The notes below the pieces were generated by a model, which saw only the letters and a list, made by a program, of their open reading frames with translations, was not told the origin of the DNA and did no database searches. From the NCBI RefSeq assembly GCF_933775445.1, contig NC_065876.1, positions 24,924,001 through 24,988,000 of the forward strand: a stretch of 64,000 bases of DNA. Reading direction: 5' to 3'. The DNA comes from Argentina anserina (lineage: Eukaryota; Streptophyta; Magnoliopsida; Rosales; Rosaceae). This document shows positions 1 to 10,562 of this stretch, one piece after another; within the stretch, counting starts at the first letter, position 1; each line of letters starts with the position of its first letter. Both the position numbers and the translations under genes were made by a program.

Positions 1-414
1 TTCTATTTATTAAAACCGAAACCAAAGGAAAATAATAATAACAACACACATCGAAACTTGCACTAAGTGTGGTTTTGATGCAATTTCGGTTATACAACTA
101 TCTCCGTAGTAATTTTCGCACTTAACCAAAGAGGAAAATAATCAACGTTAAGTAGTATACTACAGATTTAGAAGGGAAAAAAATTAGAGGCAACCATTAT
201 CAAAGCCTATCCTAGGCTTCATCGTTCATACTTCTAAGATTTGATCATCTTGCTACCCACAATTCTCTTTCTTTTTCACATCTCATCATTTGGAAGAAGT
301 ATCTGCTAGGTTGATGTGGAGGCCTTCAATGGTCTTTGTGATCCCAACCGGTATTAATCTCTTCTTTTCCTGTTTGGATTTGAAATGTTAATTGGTTACC
401 ACCTACTTTAATGG
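1..414. other. Intergenic sequence, nothing recognised
   Basis: AT-rich sequence with no open frame of useful length and no repeat structure that I could recognise. It runs up to the target-site copy of the CACTA element that follows. Confidence 0.5.
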
Positions 415-417
415 TGG

Positions 418-583
418 CACTACAAAAAATATCAACAAAAGCCACATTCATATGTGGCTTCTTTGTGGCCTTTACCCATGTGGCCTTTGCCTAACACCCA
501 CAAAACCTTCTACAAATGTGGCTTTGTAAATATATTATATACCTTCTACAAACTCTTCTTTTTTGTTGATATTTTTTGTAGTG
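418..583. mobile_element. CACTA-type MITE (166 bp)
   Basis: The element opens with CACTACAAAAAATATC and closes with the inverse of the same sequence; the perfect terminal inverted repeat is about 23 bp. TGG lies on both sides (415-417 and 584-586), matching the 3-bp target duplication of CACTA/En-Spm transposons. There is no coding capacity, so it is a non-autonomous miniature. The interior has repeated 'tgtggc' motifs. Confidence 0.88.
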
Positions 584-685
584 TGGGGGGAACCATAAGG
601 TAAGTGGTACAAAGACATCGAGGAACGAAGGCCAAGGACCGGGACACCGGGTGATCCATTGAACTAGTAACATGATAAGCATGCA

Positions 686-895
686 TATCCTTCAATAGTA
701 GGTTTGCATCATTCATATGTGTTAAGATCGTGAGAGCGTTCTGTGTTCATGTTATTCTTCCTTTTTTGATTGATAAAAGACTTTACGTCCTATCCTTCAA
801 TAGTAGGTTTGCATCATTCATATGTGTTAAGATCGTGAGAGCGTTCTGTGTTCATGTTATTCTTCCTCTTTTGATTGATAAAAGACTTTACGTCC
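686..895. repeat. Tandem duplication, two units of 105 bp
   Basis: Two almost identical head-to-tail units occupy 686-790 and 791-895. Each begins 'tatccttcaatagtagg' and ends 'gactttacgtcc'. The only clear difference is a run of T versus C near the middle. The short open frame across both units repeats the same peptide and is not taken as a gene. Confidence 0.9.
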
Positions 896-2321
896 ATGGT
901 AATAAGGGTTCAGCTCACTTCGTGGGCTCTAACCAGATTGTTTATTTATTTTGTCTAATAAATCCATGTATTAGTTATGTAGGGATAGTCAAACTTTGTG
1001 TCTGAGTGTTCACTCAATGTGACTTGTTTGCTCTAGGTAGGTGACAAGTTAATTGATTTGTCAAATGGTCGCTGCCGCCTAGTAGCAAGGTGAGACTAAG
1101 TGTAGCCGAATTTATTTTTTGGTGGCAACATGGTTGGAGAGCTGCTTTATTGGACATTAGGATATGTTCGCGATGCTTCATCGTTTCTAGGGATACATAT
1201 CTACTGTGTTCTCAATTATGTCACCGTTGTTTCAAAACAAATAAAATCTCCAATTGAGTATTACTCTTTTTCAAGTCTTTGTAATAAAGGATTTAGGCTT
1301 TATATCAAACATATATTCGACAGTTTCATTAATGAAGGCTAGAGGGCAGCCATACTAGCCCTTTATTAAAAAAACAATTATGTAAGGGCTGAGTGCGGCT
1401 GCCCTCAAGTCTTTATTAATGAAACAGTTAAATACAAAAGTGAGACATGAAGCCTAAACTCGTTATTACAAAAACCTGACATAATATTAAAGATCCCTAC
1501 AAACAATTACCCACAAAGCACCAACTAACAAAAAGTATTACACTAATGACGACTGTATTTGCTTTCAACCATCAATGACATGGTGGACAGATCACTAGAT
1601 ACGTAACTTAATCAACAATGAAACAACAATTACATATCCTAATGTCTAATAAAACAGTTCTCCAACTATGTTGCCGTTGGAAAATAAATCTGACGACACT
1701 TAATTTCACCATGTCACTAGGCGGCAACGACCATTTGACAAAATAAAGAACTCGCTGCTTACCTAGAGTAGACAAGGTACACTGAGTGCGCACACGAACA
1801 CGCAGCCCGACTCGCCCTATACACAAAATGCGCAACATATATATTAAATAAAAATAATAAACAACTCGAAAAAAATAACAAACTTATTATGGAAGAGACC
1901 AATAGGAGAGCCCATACCAAGACACTAGGCCATACTAGGCCAACAAGCAGTATCAAGGCCCAAAAGGGTAAGGCAGGCCCATGACCACCCTTTGCCGCCT
2001 AAGACTCGGTCAAGCCGACCACCCAAACTTCATGACCACCATAGCAATGACGAAACCACATCAGCCCTACTATCAAGAAGGCGCCGCAACCAAGGGCAAC
2101 CCCAACCTTCAAGCACACTATGAGGTCCAAGTCCCCAAATCAAAGATCCACCATTAAAGCCAACTTTCACATGTGAGCACCGCCGTCATCCACATAAATG
2201 AGCCAACGACCAAACCCCCATCGACACAACATAGCCCCAATGTTGCCCCTATTCCGATCTCCATCAATCTCTCTCCGCTCACTCCACAACGCCCCTATAA
2301 AAAAGACTTTACGTCCATGGT
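880..2321. mobile_element. LINE-like insertion with 21-bp target duplication and inverted halves
   Basis: A 21-bp sequence containing 'gactttacgtccatggt' occurs at 880-900 and again at 2301-2321, as expected for a target duplication made by a non-LTR retrotransposon. Between them, about 1000-1350 read forwards and about 1383-1810 read backwards share one sequence, including the shared end 'gtttcattaat'. The two halves are clearly related but not identical. The right part (1950-2300) is GC-rich and has no long frame. LINE origin is inferred from the target-site length; no reverse transcriptase frame is visible. Confidence 0.5.
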
Positions 2322-3960
2322 TTCAAAAGAAAAAGGTAATAAACAACAAGTTCAATAATTCATTAGTTCCATTATTGATGGGGCCAAAATAACATTTTCA
2401 ATTAACCCTCTTGTGTAGTTGTAGTATCATTTGGAAGTGAGTATCGTTCATGCCGGAGATTGAGAGTATTTTCACAATTCACACGCAAAAATAAAATAAA
2501 ATAATTAAACTAAACTAACTAGATCAATGAATTGAGAGTTTTATGATTATAATAAAATGAAAACAAGAAACAATATTAAACAATTCAAATAAACTTGGTA
2601 AAAATCAGATGAAGATAAGATTAGAGATTCAGTTGTCCACCACCGAATACGTTTCAAAACATGTGTAAAATTCTAGATTCCAATTATTAATTCAATAATC
2701 AGTTCCAATCAAGAACAAACCGTAAACACACTATGTAAGTTTTTATTACTTTCCATAACTATTAAAGCAAAATGACGCATTATTACTTAATCTTTAGAAT
2801 AACCAATCCAAGTATAGACGTTATCCCTTCAGTGAATTACCCTAAGAAATAAATACAATGAAATTTTGATTGAAACAAGTATGCAAAACTAGTGTGGAAA
2901 CGCCTACCTAGCATGCAATCCTCTTTATTTGGTTCCACCTATTGTCCTATAGGTTTTGCTACTTTGAAAAAGGTTTTCTAACTGTTTAGGAGATCAGTTA
3001 ACCTAATTCTAGCCTCACTCACAAGTTCATAAATATTCTATGTTACACATACATGAACATAAACTAGAAAGAGTTCTCCATAAAAAAAACCCAAATAAAA
3101 CATCTTCAAAAACTTAATAATATCGAAACCAAGAATCAAATCATGTCACATATTCAGGGTTTCTAATCTCACCCCCCTAACAAGAAGAATTTAGTTACAC
3201 ATGTTGTAGAGAAAACATAGAAACGTATTAGTTTTTGTCCCTTAGGACAGAAGGGAGAAAGAAAAGAGGGAGTCCCTTAGGTAGAGAATCATCTTTTTAT
3301 AAAAGTTCACAATCTTCATTCTCAAACTATATAATTTTGTTTCCTTATAAGATTTCTCTTACTTGTCTTATAAATTGACTATATAATTTATATATATCAA
3401 AATTATACTTTAAAAGTCGTTCATGAGTTGCTTAGAGCGGCCAGGCCCTTGAAATATAACATTCAATCCACAATATGATTTTCGACCAGACTGACCTTTA
3501 ATCACTCAATCACGCATAATTAGTGTAATAACACACATGTCATATGTCAAAACTGTTTGTTGTCAAATGTTATCACATATATAAAAATACATTAATATAA
3601 AAGTGCGCTAATTCACACATGTCATAACCTTCTTTTTCGAACTACTTCACATATTCCTTAGATGAATGGCACAAGATGGAGCAATTTGCATTTTATCAAA
3701 CAAAAAAGAATTGGAGCAATTTGCAAGACCATCTCAAGTTGTGATAGAAAAACCCCAGATGTAATTGAAAAAGAGAAAGAAAAATGACCGCATGTAATAT
3801 GGCCTCAATGCTCACGCACGGTAGCTTGTGAAGGCGAATAGAATATAGCTGCTAGTTGTGGTGAAGCAGCAGCCAGCAGTACCAGGTCTCTGATTTCCCA
3901 GGAAAATAGAAAAAAGAAAAAGACCCCGAAACCCTATAACATTTCTCCCCTCTCAATATT
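2322..3960. other. AT-rich gene-free stretch, possible LTR-retrotransposon remnant
   Basis: No coding frame longer than a chance ORF. Parts such as 2440-3240 look like decayed retrotransposon non-coding DNA, but I could not find termini or target duplications, so no family is assigned. Confidence 0.3.
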
Positions 3961-4740
3961 CTAACCAGAATCAGCAAATAAGAAGCGGAGGTGAAACATG
4001 ATTACGTGTTTAAGATCAAGTGGGGGCAGCAGCATCCTCATCGCCCCCACCATCATCCTCTGTCTCCCCCACCATTATTTCCCACCTTCCTTCTATTTTA
4101 TTCATTTCCTCTCTCTGATATTTCCATTCTCTCTCACTCTCTATCTCTCTCCGAGTTTCCCCCGCCTTCTTATTCCTCGTCCGGCACACACGTCTCTGTT
4201 TGTCTCCTCCACGTACCGCAGCACAGCCGGCCGCCGATCCCTTCTCCTTCCTCCCATCCTCGCCGGTTCCCTTTCCCATCCTCCGATGACGTCGCCGGTA
4301 TCCTACCTTTTTCTCAGCCTTTTGCGTCTCTCCCTCTTCATTAATTCTGCTCCAATGTCCATCGATCTGCGCCTAGCCTACCTCTCAATTTTCTGATTTA
4401 CCCGACGGACTTTTGATTCGTCGCAGAGATCGAACGTCTGAAATTGCGGACAAAATCTCAGAGATTACGGTTGTCAATGGAGGTGAAAATTGCGTCATGG
4501 ACTAGTCGTCTAGCCCTAACTGGCCTAATCAACGTCGTAAGATTTCTCCTCTTTATCAATCATGTCATCTAGGTTCACGATAGGAGCGTTGCTCAGTTTT
4601 TCTTACTCACTGGTATACATGTTGGTTTGCTAATATAGACTATATGCTTGGTTTAAACTGTTGACGATAATGGAGATATGGCGGCATAGAGCTATCATCG
4701 ATCAGGTCCAGGGCTCTCTCTCTCTCTCTCCCAGGTAAGA
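3961..4740 (+). other. CT-rich leader-like region, possible 5' end of an unidentified transcript
   Basis: Base composition changes here to a pyrimidine-rich, higher-GC segment typical of plant 5' untranslated regions. A GT splice-donor-like site follows a short ATG frame (about 4476-4538), and a CT repeat at 4718-4730 is followed directly by 'caggtaaga'. Open frames of 117 and 132 residues overlap each other in different frames and are low-complexity. No downstream exons were recognised on this strand before 10 kb. It may be the start of a non-coding RNA or of a gene with exons too small to detect by eye. Confidence 0.25.
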
Positions 4741-5593
4741 TACTGTTCCGATCCGATCCTCATGCCTATAAATTGATCAGCAATCTTTTCTTTTGCTCCT
4801 GCAATATATATGTTGTGCAGTGTTTGTCTCCTTTACCTTGCTTGAATTTGTGTCGTCGCTTTTATTAACCGTTTAGCTTTAATTCAAACTTTGCCTCGCT
4901 CCTTTATTCCTGTGTTGCATATTTGGTTTTGGTATGTGGTATGAATTTCTTTTTTTTTGTTAGATGTGAACAGTGAACTCCTCAGTAGCTCCTGATTAGC
5001 TTTAGATCCTTAATTAGTACTTAGTACATATATAGAGTGTACAAGAACATGAAGATTTGTATCGTTAGCTAGTACTACTTTGCTCAGGAGAAAGTGTTAA
5101 TCATCTTTTTTCGTTGAATATAATTGATACTCAGAATGCAATTGTTATTATCTTGAATTTGGCTTGATTAACTTCACCATCATTTGGCCTGTGAGATTTT
5201 TGAGTTGCTTAATGCACTAGGAACAATTTGTGTACCTATGACATGTTGTCAACTTGTTATAATACCAGATGGTTCTCGAACAGAACCAGCTAATTAACCT
5301 TTTATATACGAAATTTTTGATTTTTTTTTATGTATGAATAGAGTTAGTGTTAATAGGTTTTTTTGATTGGCCTCCAAAATTTGATAATACATATAAAATG
5401 TATATGGAAGAATGCCATAAAATGCGTGTTTGAAAGTTATATGATCAGTTGATTGTTGGTGCATATAAGTTTAGGAATTCTTCCCCAATGTAGTTTAGAA
5501 TTTAATGCATGTTTTAGAATAAGTTCTGTGATCAGCAATTTGAAGCACCATGCCATCTTAGAGCTTCGGTTTCACATCAAATTTCTCAGCTAA

Positions 5594-5805
5594 GGAGGTC
5601 CGTACCAATGGTTTTGGTGCGGATTTCCATTTTTTCACAGTTTTTCGATTAAATTTTCTTATCTCCACCGTCTAGTATCTAGATAATATTGTGTAGATCA
5701 TCTTTACACAATATTATCTAAATACTAGACGGTGGAGATGAGGAAATTCGATCGAAAAATGGTAAACAAATAAAAATCCACACAAAAACATTGGTGTAGA
5801 TCTCC
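5594..5805. mobile_element. Fold-back MITE (about 212 bp)
   Basis: The left half ('ggaggtccgtaccaatgg' onward) is mirrored by the right half ending 'caccgtctag'-type sequence and 'gtagatctcc'. The arms of about 100 bp meet near 'tagatcatcttta' around 5700. There is no coding capacity. Fold-back structure is seen directly; superfamily cannot be assigned. Confidence 0.75.
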
Positions 5806-5843
5806 GCAACGAAGAAGAGTTGTATATATATATATATAGTTCT

Positions 5844-6230
5844 TATAAAAAGTGAAGCTTCACTCTGGAATTACAAATTGAAGTTTCAATTTTGGCACAC
5901 TTTTCGGTCAAATGTTTTCGCCATAAGTGATTCAATATTTAAGTATGTTATTTAAGATCATCTCTACAAAGTTTCATCTAATTCGACAATGGTTTGAGCT
6001 TTTAAAATTGAGATTTACACGAACGGTTCATGTTGAACAGTTTTAATTCATTAATTATTTTAATCTAATTTCAATACTTTAATGATGTCCGAATTGGATG
6101 AAATTTTGTTGAGATGATCTTGAATATTATACCTAAATATTGAATTGCTTATGGTGAAAAAATTTGACTGAAAAGTGTGTCAAAATTGGAACTTCACTCT
6201 TTAATTTCGGGGTGAAGCTTCATTGTAAAA
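5844..6230. mobile_element. Long fold-back MITE (about 387 bp)
   Basis: The left arm begins 'agtgaagcttcact' at 5851 and the right arm ends 'ggtgaagcttcattg' at 6225. The arms pair over about 140 bp each, including 'ttttggcacacttttc' on the left and its inverse on the right. The centre is around 6000-6060. No open frame is carried. Confidence 0.75.
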
Positions 6231-6247
6231 CAGAGACTGTGTATATA

Positions 6248-6568
6248 CATGGCTTCTCGGCTGCGGATGTGTCTCCGTCCGTACGGTGCAAATTCGGCGA
6301 TTTCGGCCACCGGCGACGCACAACGACAGCACCGACCAGCACAGCCGCACTCTTGTCTGTGCCGGTCGGAATCTCGAAATTTCAAGCTCTGGGCACCGTG
6401 CGGAGATTTCGGCCGCCGTAAACCGGTGTTGTAGCTCCGGCCGGTACATACATGAACGTCGAAAAGAGGGGAGAGCGGCTGTGCTGGTCGATGCCGTCGT
6501 TGCGCGTCGCCGGTTGTTGAAATCGCCGAATCAACACCGTACAAACGGTGCGGACGTCCGTAGCTAAG
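6248..6568. mobile_element. GC-rich inverted repeat (about 320 bp)
   Basis: This is a GC-rich island in AT-rich surroundings. Its left arm (about 6260-6350) is mirrored by its right arm (about 6465-6560); both contain 'accagcacagccgc' and 'ggcgacgc' in opposite orientation. Similar peptides therefore appear on both strands, which argues against a coding role. It lies beside two other fold-back elements. It may be a MITE or a captured, inverted gene fragment. Confidence 0.65.
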
Positions 6569-9500
6569 AATTTATGTATATATACATATATATGTAGCGA
6601 GCGGAGCATTAGTTTGTGGAAAATGGAGATGGGAGGTAGGAGAGAGTGAGATTCTTCCCCAAGCCTGCTTCACAAAGTAGGGCTTAAAATGTGGTAGTCA
6701 ACACAAATTTGTCCTTTTTGCTTTCCACACCCAAAATGTATTTCTATAGATTGGAGTTAACACATACACGTCAAGCTAGCACTTCATCTTATATCTCCCG
6801 GTTGATGTGGGATCATAATGCACTAGATTGCCTGCCAATGTCTTTGGCATTTTCGTGCGCAAGGGTCACTACAATCCACTCCGTCAGGGGGCCGATGTTC
6901 TTTTCTTCCAATAAGATGGGCTTTGATACTAATATTTTATAGCCTAGTGCAAGATGCTTGCTTTGGATCTACTGGCATATTTTTGTTACTGGGTTTACTG
7001 ACATAATTTTGTTACTGGCCGGGTTTGCTGACATATATTTGTTACTGGATTCTACTCAAAAAGACATTTTATTGAGATGTGAGTTTCTGCTCATAAATTA
7101 AAGCACATAAAATTCCCACCATTGAGCAATGTAGGATTCTGGCTAGTACTGCACAAGCTAGACTTCCCTTCTAGCACCCGCCTACAAGGTTCAGTATTTT
7201 CAGCTTGCCAAGTATTTATGACATTGTCTAGACTGTCTAGACCGGCATATTAGAAATTTGGTGACTTACTAAGTGAATTGAACTCGAACTTCAACCCAGG
7301 AAGAATAAAAGTAATGAGGATAAGGGACATTTTTTTTTTCTAAAAAGAAATTGAAAAATTAAACTAAACCAGTATTTCCCCACACATGCTCCATATAGAA
7401 AATAGGGTTGTGAGATGTATTTCTTATATACTTGTCTTAATAAAAATATATTACTTAATCAGACCCGGTCATTTTTGGTTTGCATAATTGCTCTTGTATC
7501 TTTATAAATTCTCAATTAAAAAAAAATCTTTCATGTTCTTTTTAGATTTTTTTTAATTTTTGGCCGACCCAACCTCTTCTGTTACTAATACTGTTAGTAT
7601 AGATTGTTACTTATCGTGGAGACAGGTGTGGATTGTATAGTTGTTTCTATACTAATAATAGACAATTAGTATAGATTGTTTCAGAATTTATCTTCCATTC
7701 TTCATTTATTTTTGGTTAGATACCTGTGTGGATTCCTCTTAATATTTCAATTTTCCAGAATTAGGTTGGCCTTGAGGATAAGCCTTTCTATTGTATGCAT
7801 ATGTATACCAAGTATTAAAAAGTTGGAGTACAGACAAACAATAAAGTCTTTCATAACCTGATTTGGAGTACAAACAGTGCGTGTGCGCACGCGTACGCTT
7901 AATTGCCCATGACTTCAGTAGATGTATATTGTCTATACCCTGATCACACCACGTTGCAGTTCAATGATTAGAACCTTCCATCTATCTTTACTTTCTTTAT
8001 GGATCACACAGAAACTAAACCTGCTAAATGGTAAACTGTTTGGTCACTCCAACCAAAACTACGCAAACAACTTGCAACAAAGATTACAAGTAATTAGTTT
8101 GATTTCTGACTGGTGGCCAATAGTTAATTTATTTTTCTTATGGAATCTCGTTGTATGAGTCAAATAAATGGATGGTTGAAATAGGAAGGACATCCACATT
8201 TTCCTTAAATGTGACTGCTGAAGTTGGCGTGTGCGTGTGCACCTTTTGTACTGTTTACATATATTATATCTGTATACATTTTGTATTCTTTTATTTGATC
8301 ATTCTTAAGAAATGCCTTTTATAAAGCATGAAGCATATGATTATTTTGTTTTTTTATATTAAATTTTTGGTTTTTTTTAAAAAATAATCACACTGAAGTT
8401 GTTCTCTTCGTTCGGAAATGCTAACAATAATTGAAAGAGGGGATCACATTGTTTATGATAAGGTGTATATAGAGACATGTTTTAGTAACTAGAACAGTAA
8501 AGTCCTCTATTAGGAGCACAAAATACCCTTGGTCGAGGGATGCCACGTGTAGGGTTAGGAATATTGTAAGACAAGAGATAAAATAACCGCCGGCTTGCTT
8601 GTGGACGCCATTTGATCGGGAATGGTAGCCACCATTGTGCAGATTGGTTAGGTAGTGTTGCACTTTCGCTGAATTACTGCCGGTCAACATAGCTCAGAGA
8701 AGTGCTGGAGTCTAACCCTGAGTACTAATAGATTTTCAAACTGGAAGTCCTGTATCGGTGAAGCATTAGAAATACTTAAAAAATGCCAATTCAGCACTAC
8801 AAATTCTTTAAACTTTTGTTAAATGTGGCATCAAATGTGCAGAAAATTCATAATTGTCAGTTCTTGGTGTTGCCGTGTTGGTTGGATTTTCTCTCATACT
8901 ATTTGAGAATTATGTCTGTGATTATGTTTCAGATCTATGCTTTATAATTCTGATACTATGACCGGTTTTGTCCTTTTCTTTATCATCTATTGATCTAACA
9001 TGATTTCAGTAACCTATTAGAACTTGGCTTCTTGTTTAAAACATGGTGAAAAGGAAGGATCCTTCGTTGCAAGCTCTTTTGTAGGACTCTGATGACACTC
9101 CTGATCTCGAGAATAGTTTATTTTCCTTGCCAAAATATGTCTTAATCTGAAGTGCGACATTTTGGAACTGGATATCTTCCAGTTATAATTAACTAGAAGT
9201 CTGTGTCTTGAATTGAGTTCCTCCTTTCATAGATCTCCAACTGTAACCTTAACCACTTCTGTTGCATCATATTGTGTTTGAATCTGCAATTTGGAACCCA
9301 ACATTTCATATATTATATAATGAGCTGGCTGAGGTTATATCAATTCAAGCTAATGAAGCTATGTTGTTTAAGTAAATAAGTACTGTTCTTGGACTTCTAA
9401 TTTCATGGCCTCCTGCGACCCAGATATTGTTTCCTATTCCTAATAAGATATAGTAATATTGCTTCATGGGGGACCTTAATATATGGCAGCATATTTACCT

Positions 9501-9786
9501 CCGTCCGATAAAAAAGTTCACTTGCATATGTTTGCGTTGATGAAAGTTCATCTGGGAAATACATTTGCTATTAAGTAGAAAAGAAATCTCTCTTTGATTT
9601 CGACTTTGAATGGTTATTTTTTGGTTTTTCTATTCCAGCTGATAATTAAATTTAGTCCGGTGAATTTGACATGTTATATAAGTGTACCATGATCTATATA
9701 CACAATTTTCGCATATTGTCAAACCTACCACATGATGTTTTTTGTTTTTCAGTTAGTCTACGTGCATGGAATTCCTCTGTTCATCG

Positions 9787-9822
<36 letters not shown>

Positions 9823-10379
9823 ATATATATATATATTATGTATGTATGTGTATATATTGTATTAACATATTTTGGTGCACTTTATTGGAATTTGAAGCAG
9901 TATTCAGCATGTCTGAATATAACTTAGTGTGAATAGTATACTATACTTACTATAATATGAAGAAGATCTATTACTAGGTAGCTTATTTGGTGCTAACTCT
10001 ATATTGATTCGAAGCAGAATGTTATGTTGCAACAAAGACATGAGACCATGGCAGCGATCTTCACACAATGTCAGACTAGCTGAACAAAAGGTAAATCCTT
10101 TATAACATCTTATAATATGTCTGAGTAAACTCCGATCAGAATACCTTGTCATGATGAGTGAACAACTCTGCTTGTTCTGCACTGTATAATTCTCTTTAAA
10201 AAACTGTTGGTGTTGACATGTTTTTCTAATTGACGATGTGCATATCATATTCATTACATTTGCAAGCCTTTAAAGCAATAGTGCAGACAGACTTAAATTT
10301 TTTTTTTTTATCTCAAGATGTACTGCACTAGAAGTGCAATTCAAATTCTTTTGAACTTATATATAAAACTCTTCTTTAC
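6569..10379. other. Gene-free stretch with a CT/AT microsatellite
   Basis: No convincing exon was found on either strand. A (CT)n then (AT)n microsatellite lies at about 9787-9836. The end of this stretch approaches the 3' untranslated region of the minus-strand MADS gene. Confidence 0.35.
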
Positions 10380-10562
10380 ATATATAAGTTGTTTCATTGA
10401 TCGTTACACACATGAAAATAATTGTTTTTTTTTTCAACTTAAGGGTCTGTGGACCTCTATCACATCTCTGTGATAGAAATGTAAAGTTGTACGCACCAGC
10501 CTTGTGCTTGATAAAGTGAAGTAACATCATCCTATTCTGATGCATCACCGTTGCTAATGTAG
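10380..10562 (-). other. Probable 3' untranslated region of the MADS gene
   Basis: Follows the stop at 10563-10565. The next two codons and a second TAG (10554-10556) recreate the LH-stop ending usual in the family. A short perfect hairpin (ctatcaca/tgtgatag) lies at about 10456-10479. The poly(A) site was not located. Confidence 0.45.

Noticed and set aside
3991..4396. Overlapping plus-strand frames of 117 and 132 residues
   Set aside because: They share the same CT-rich DNA in two frames, are low-complexity and match no family; untranslated leader sequence explains them better.
6164..6609. Many frames on both strands with similar peptides
   Set aside because: They come from an inverted repeat, so both strands give related peptides; no evidence of coding.
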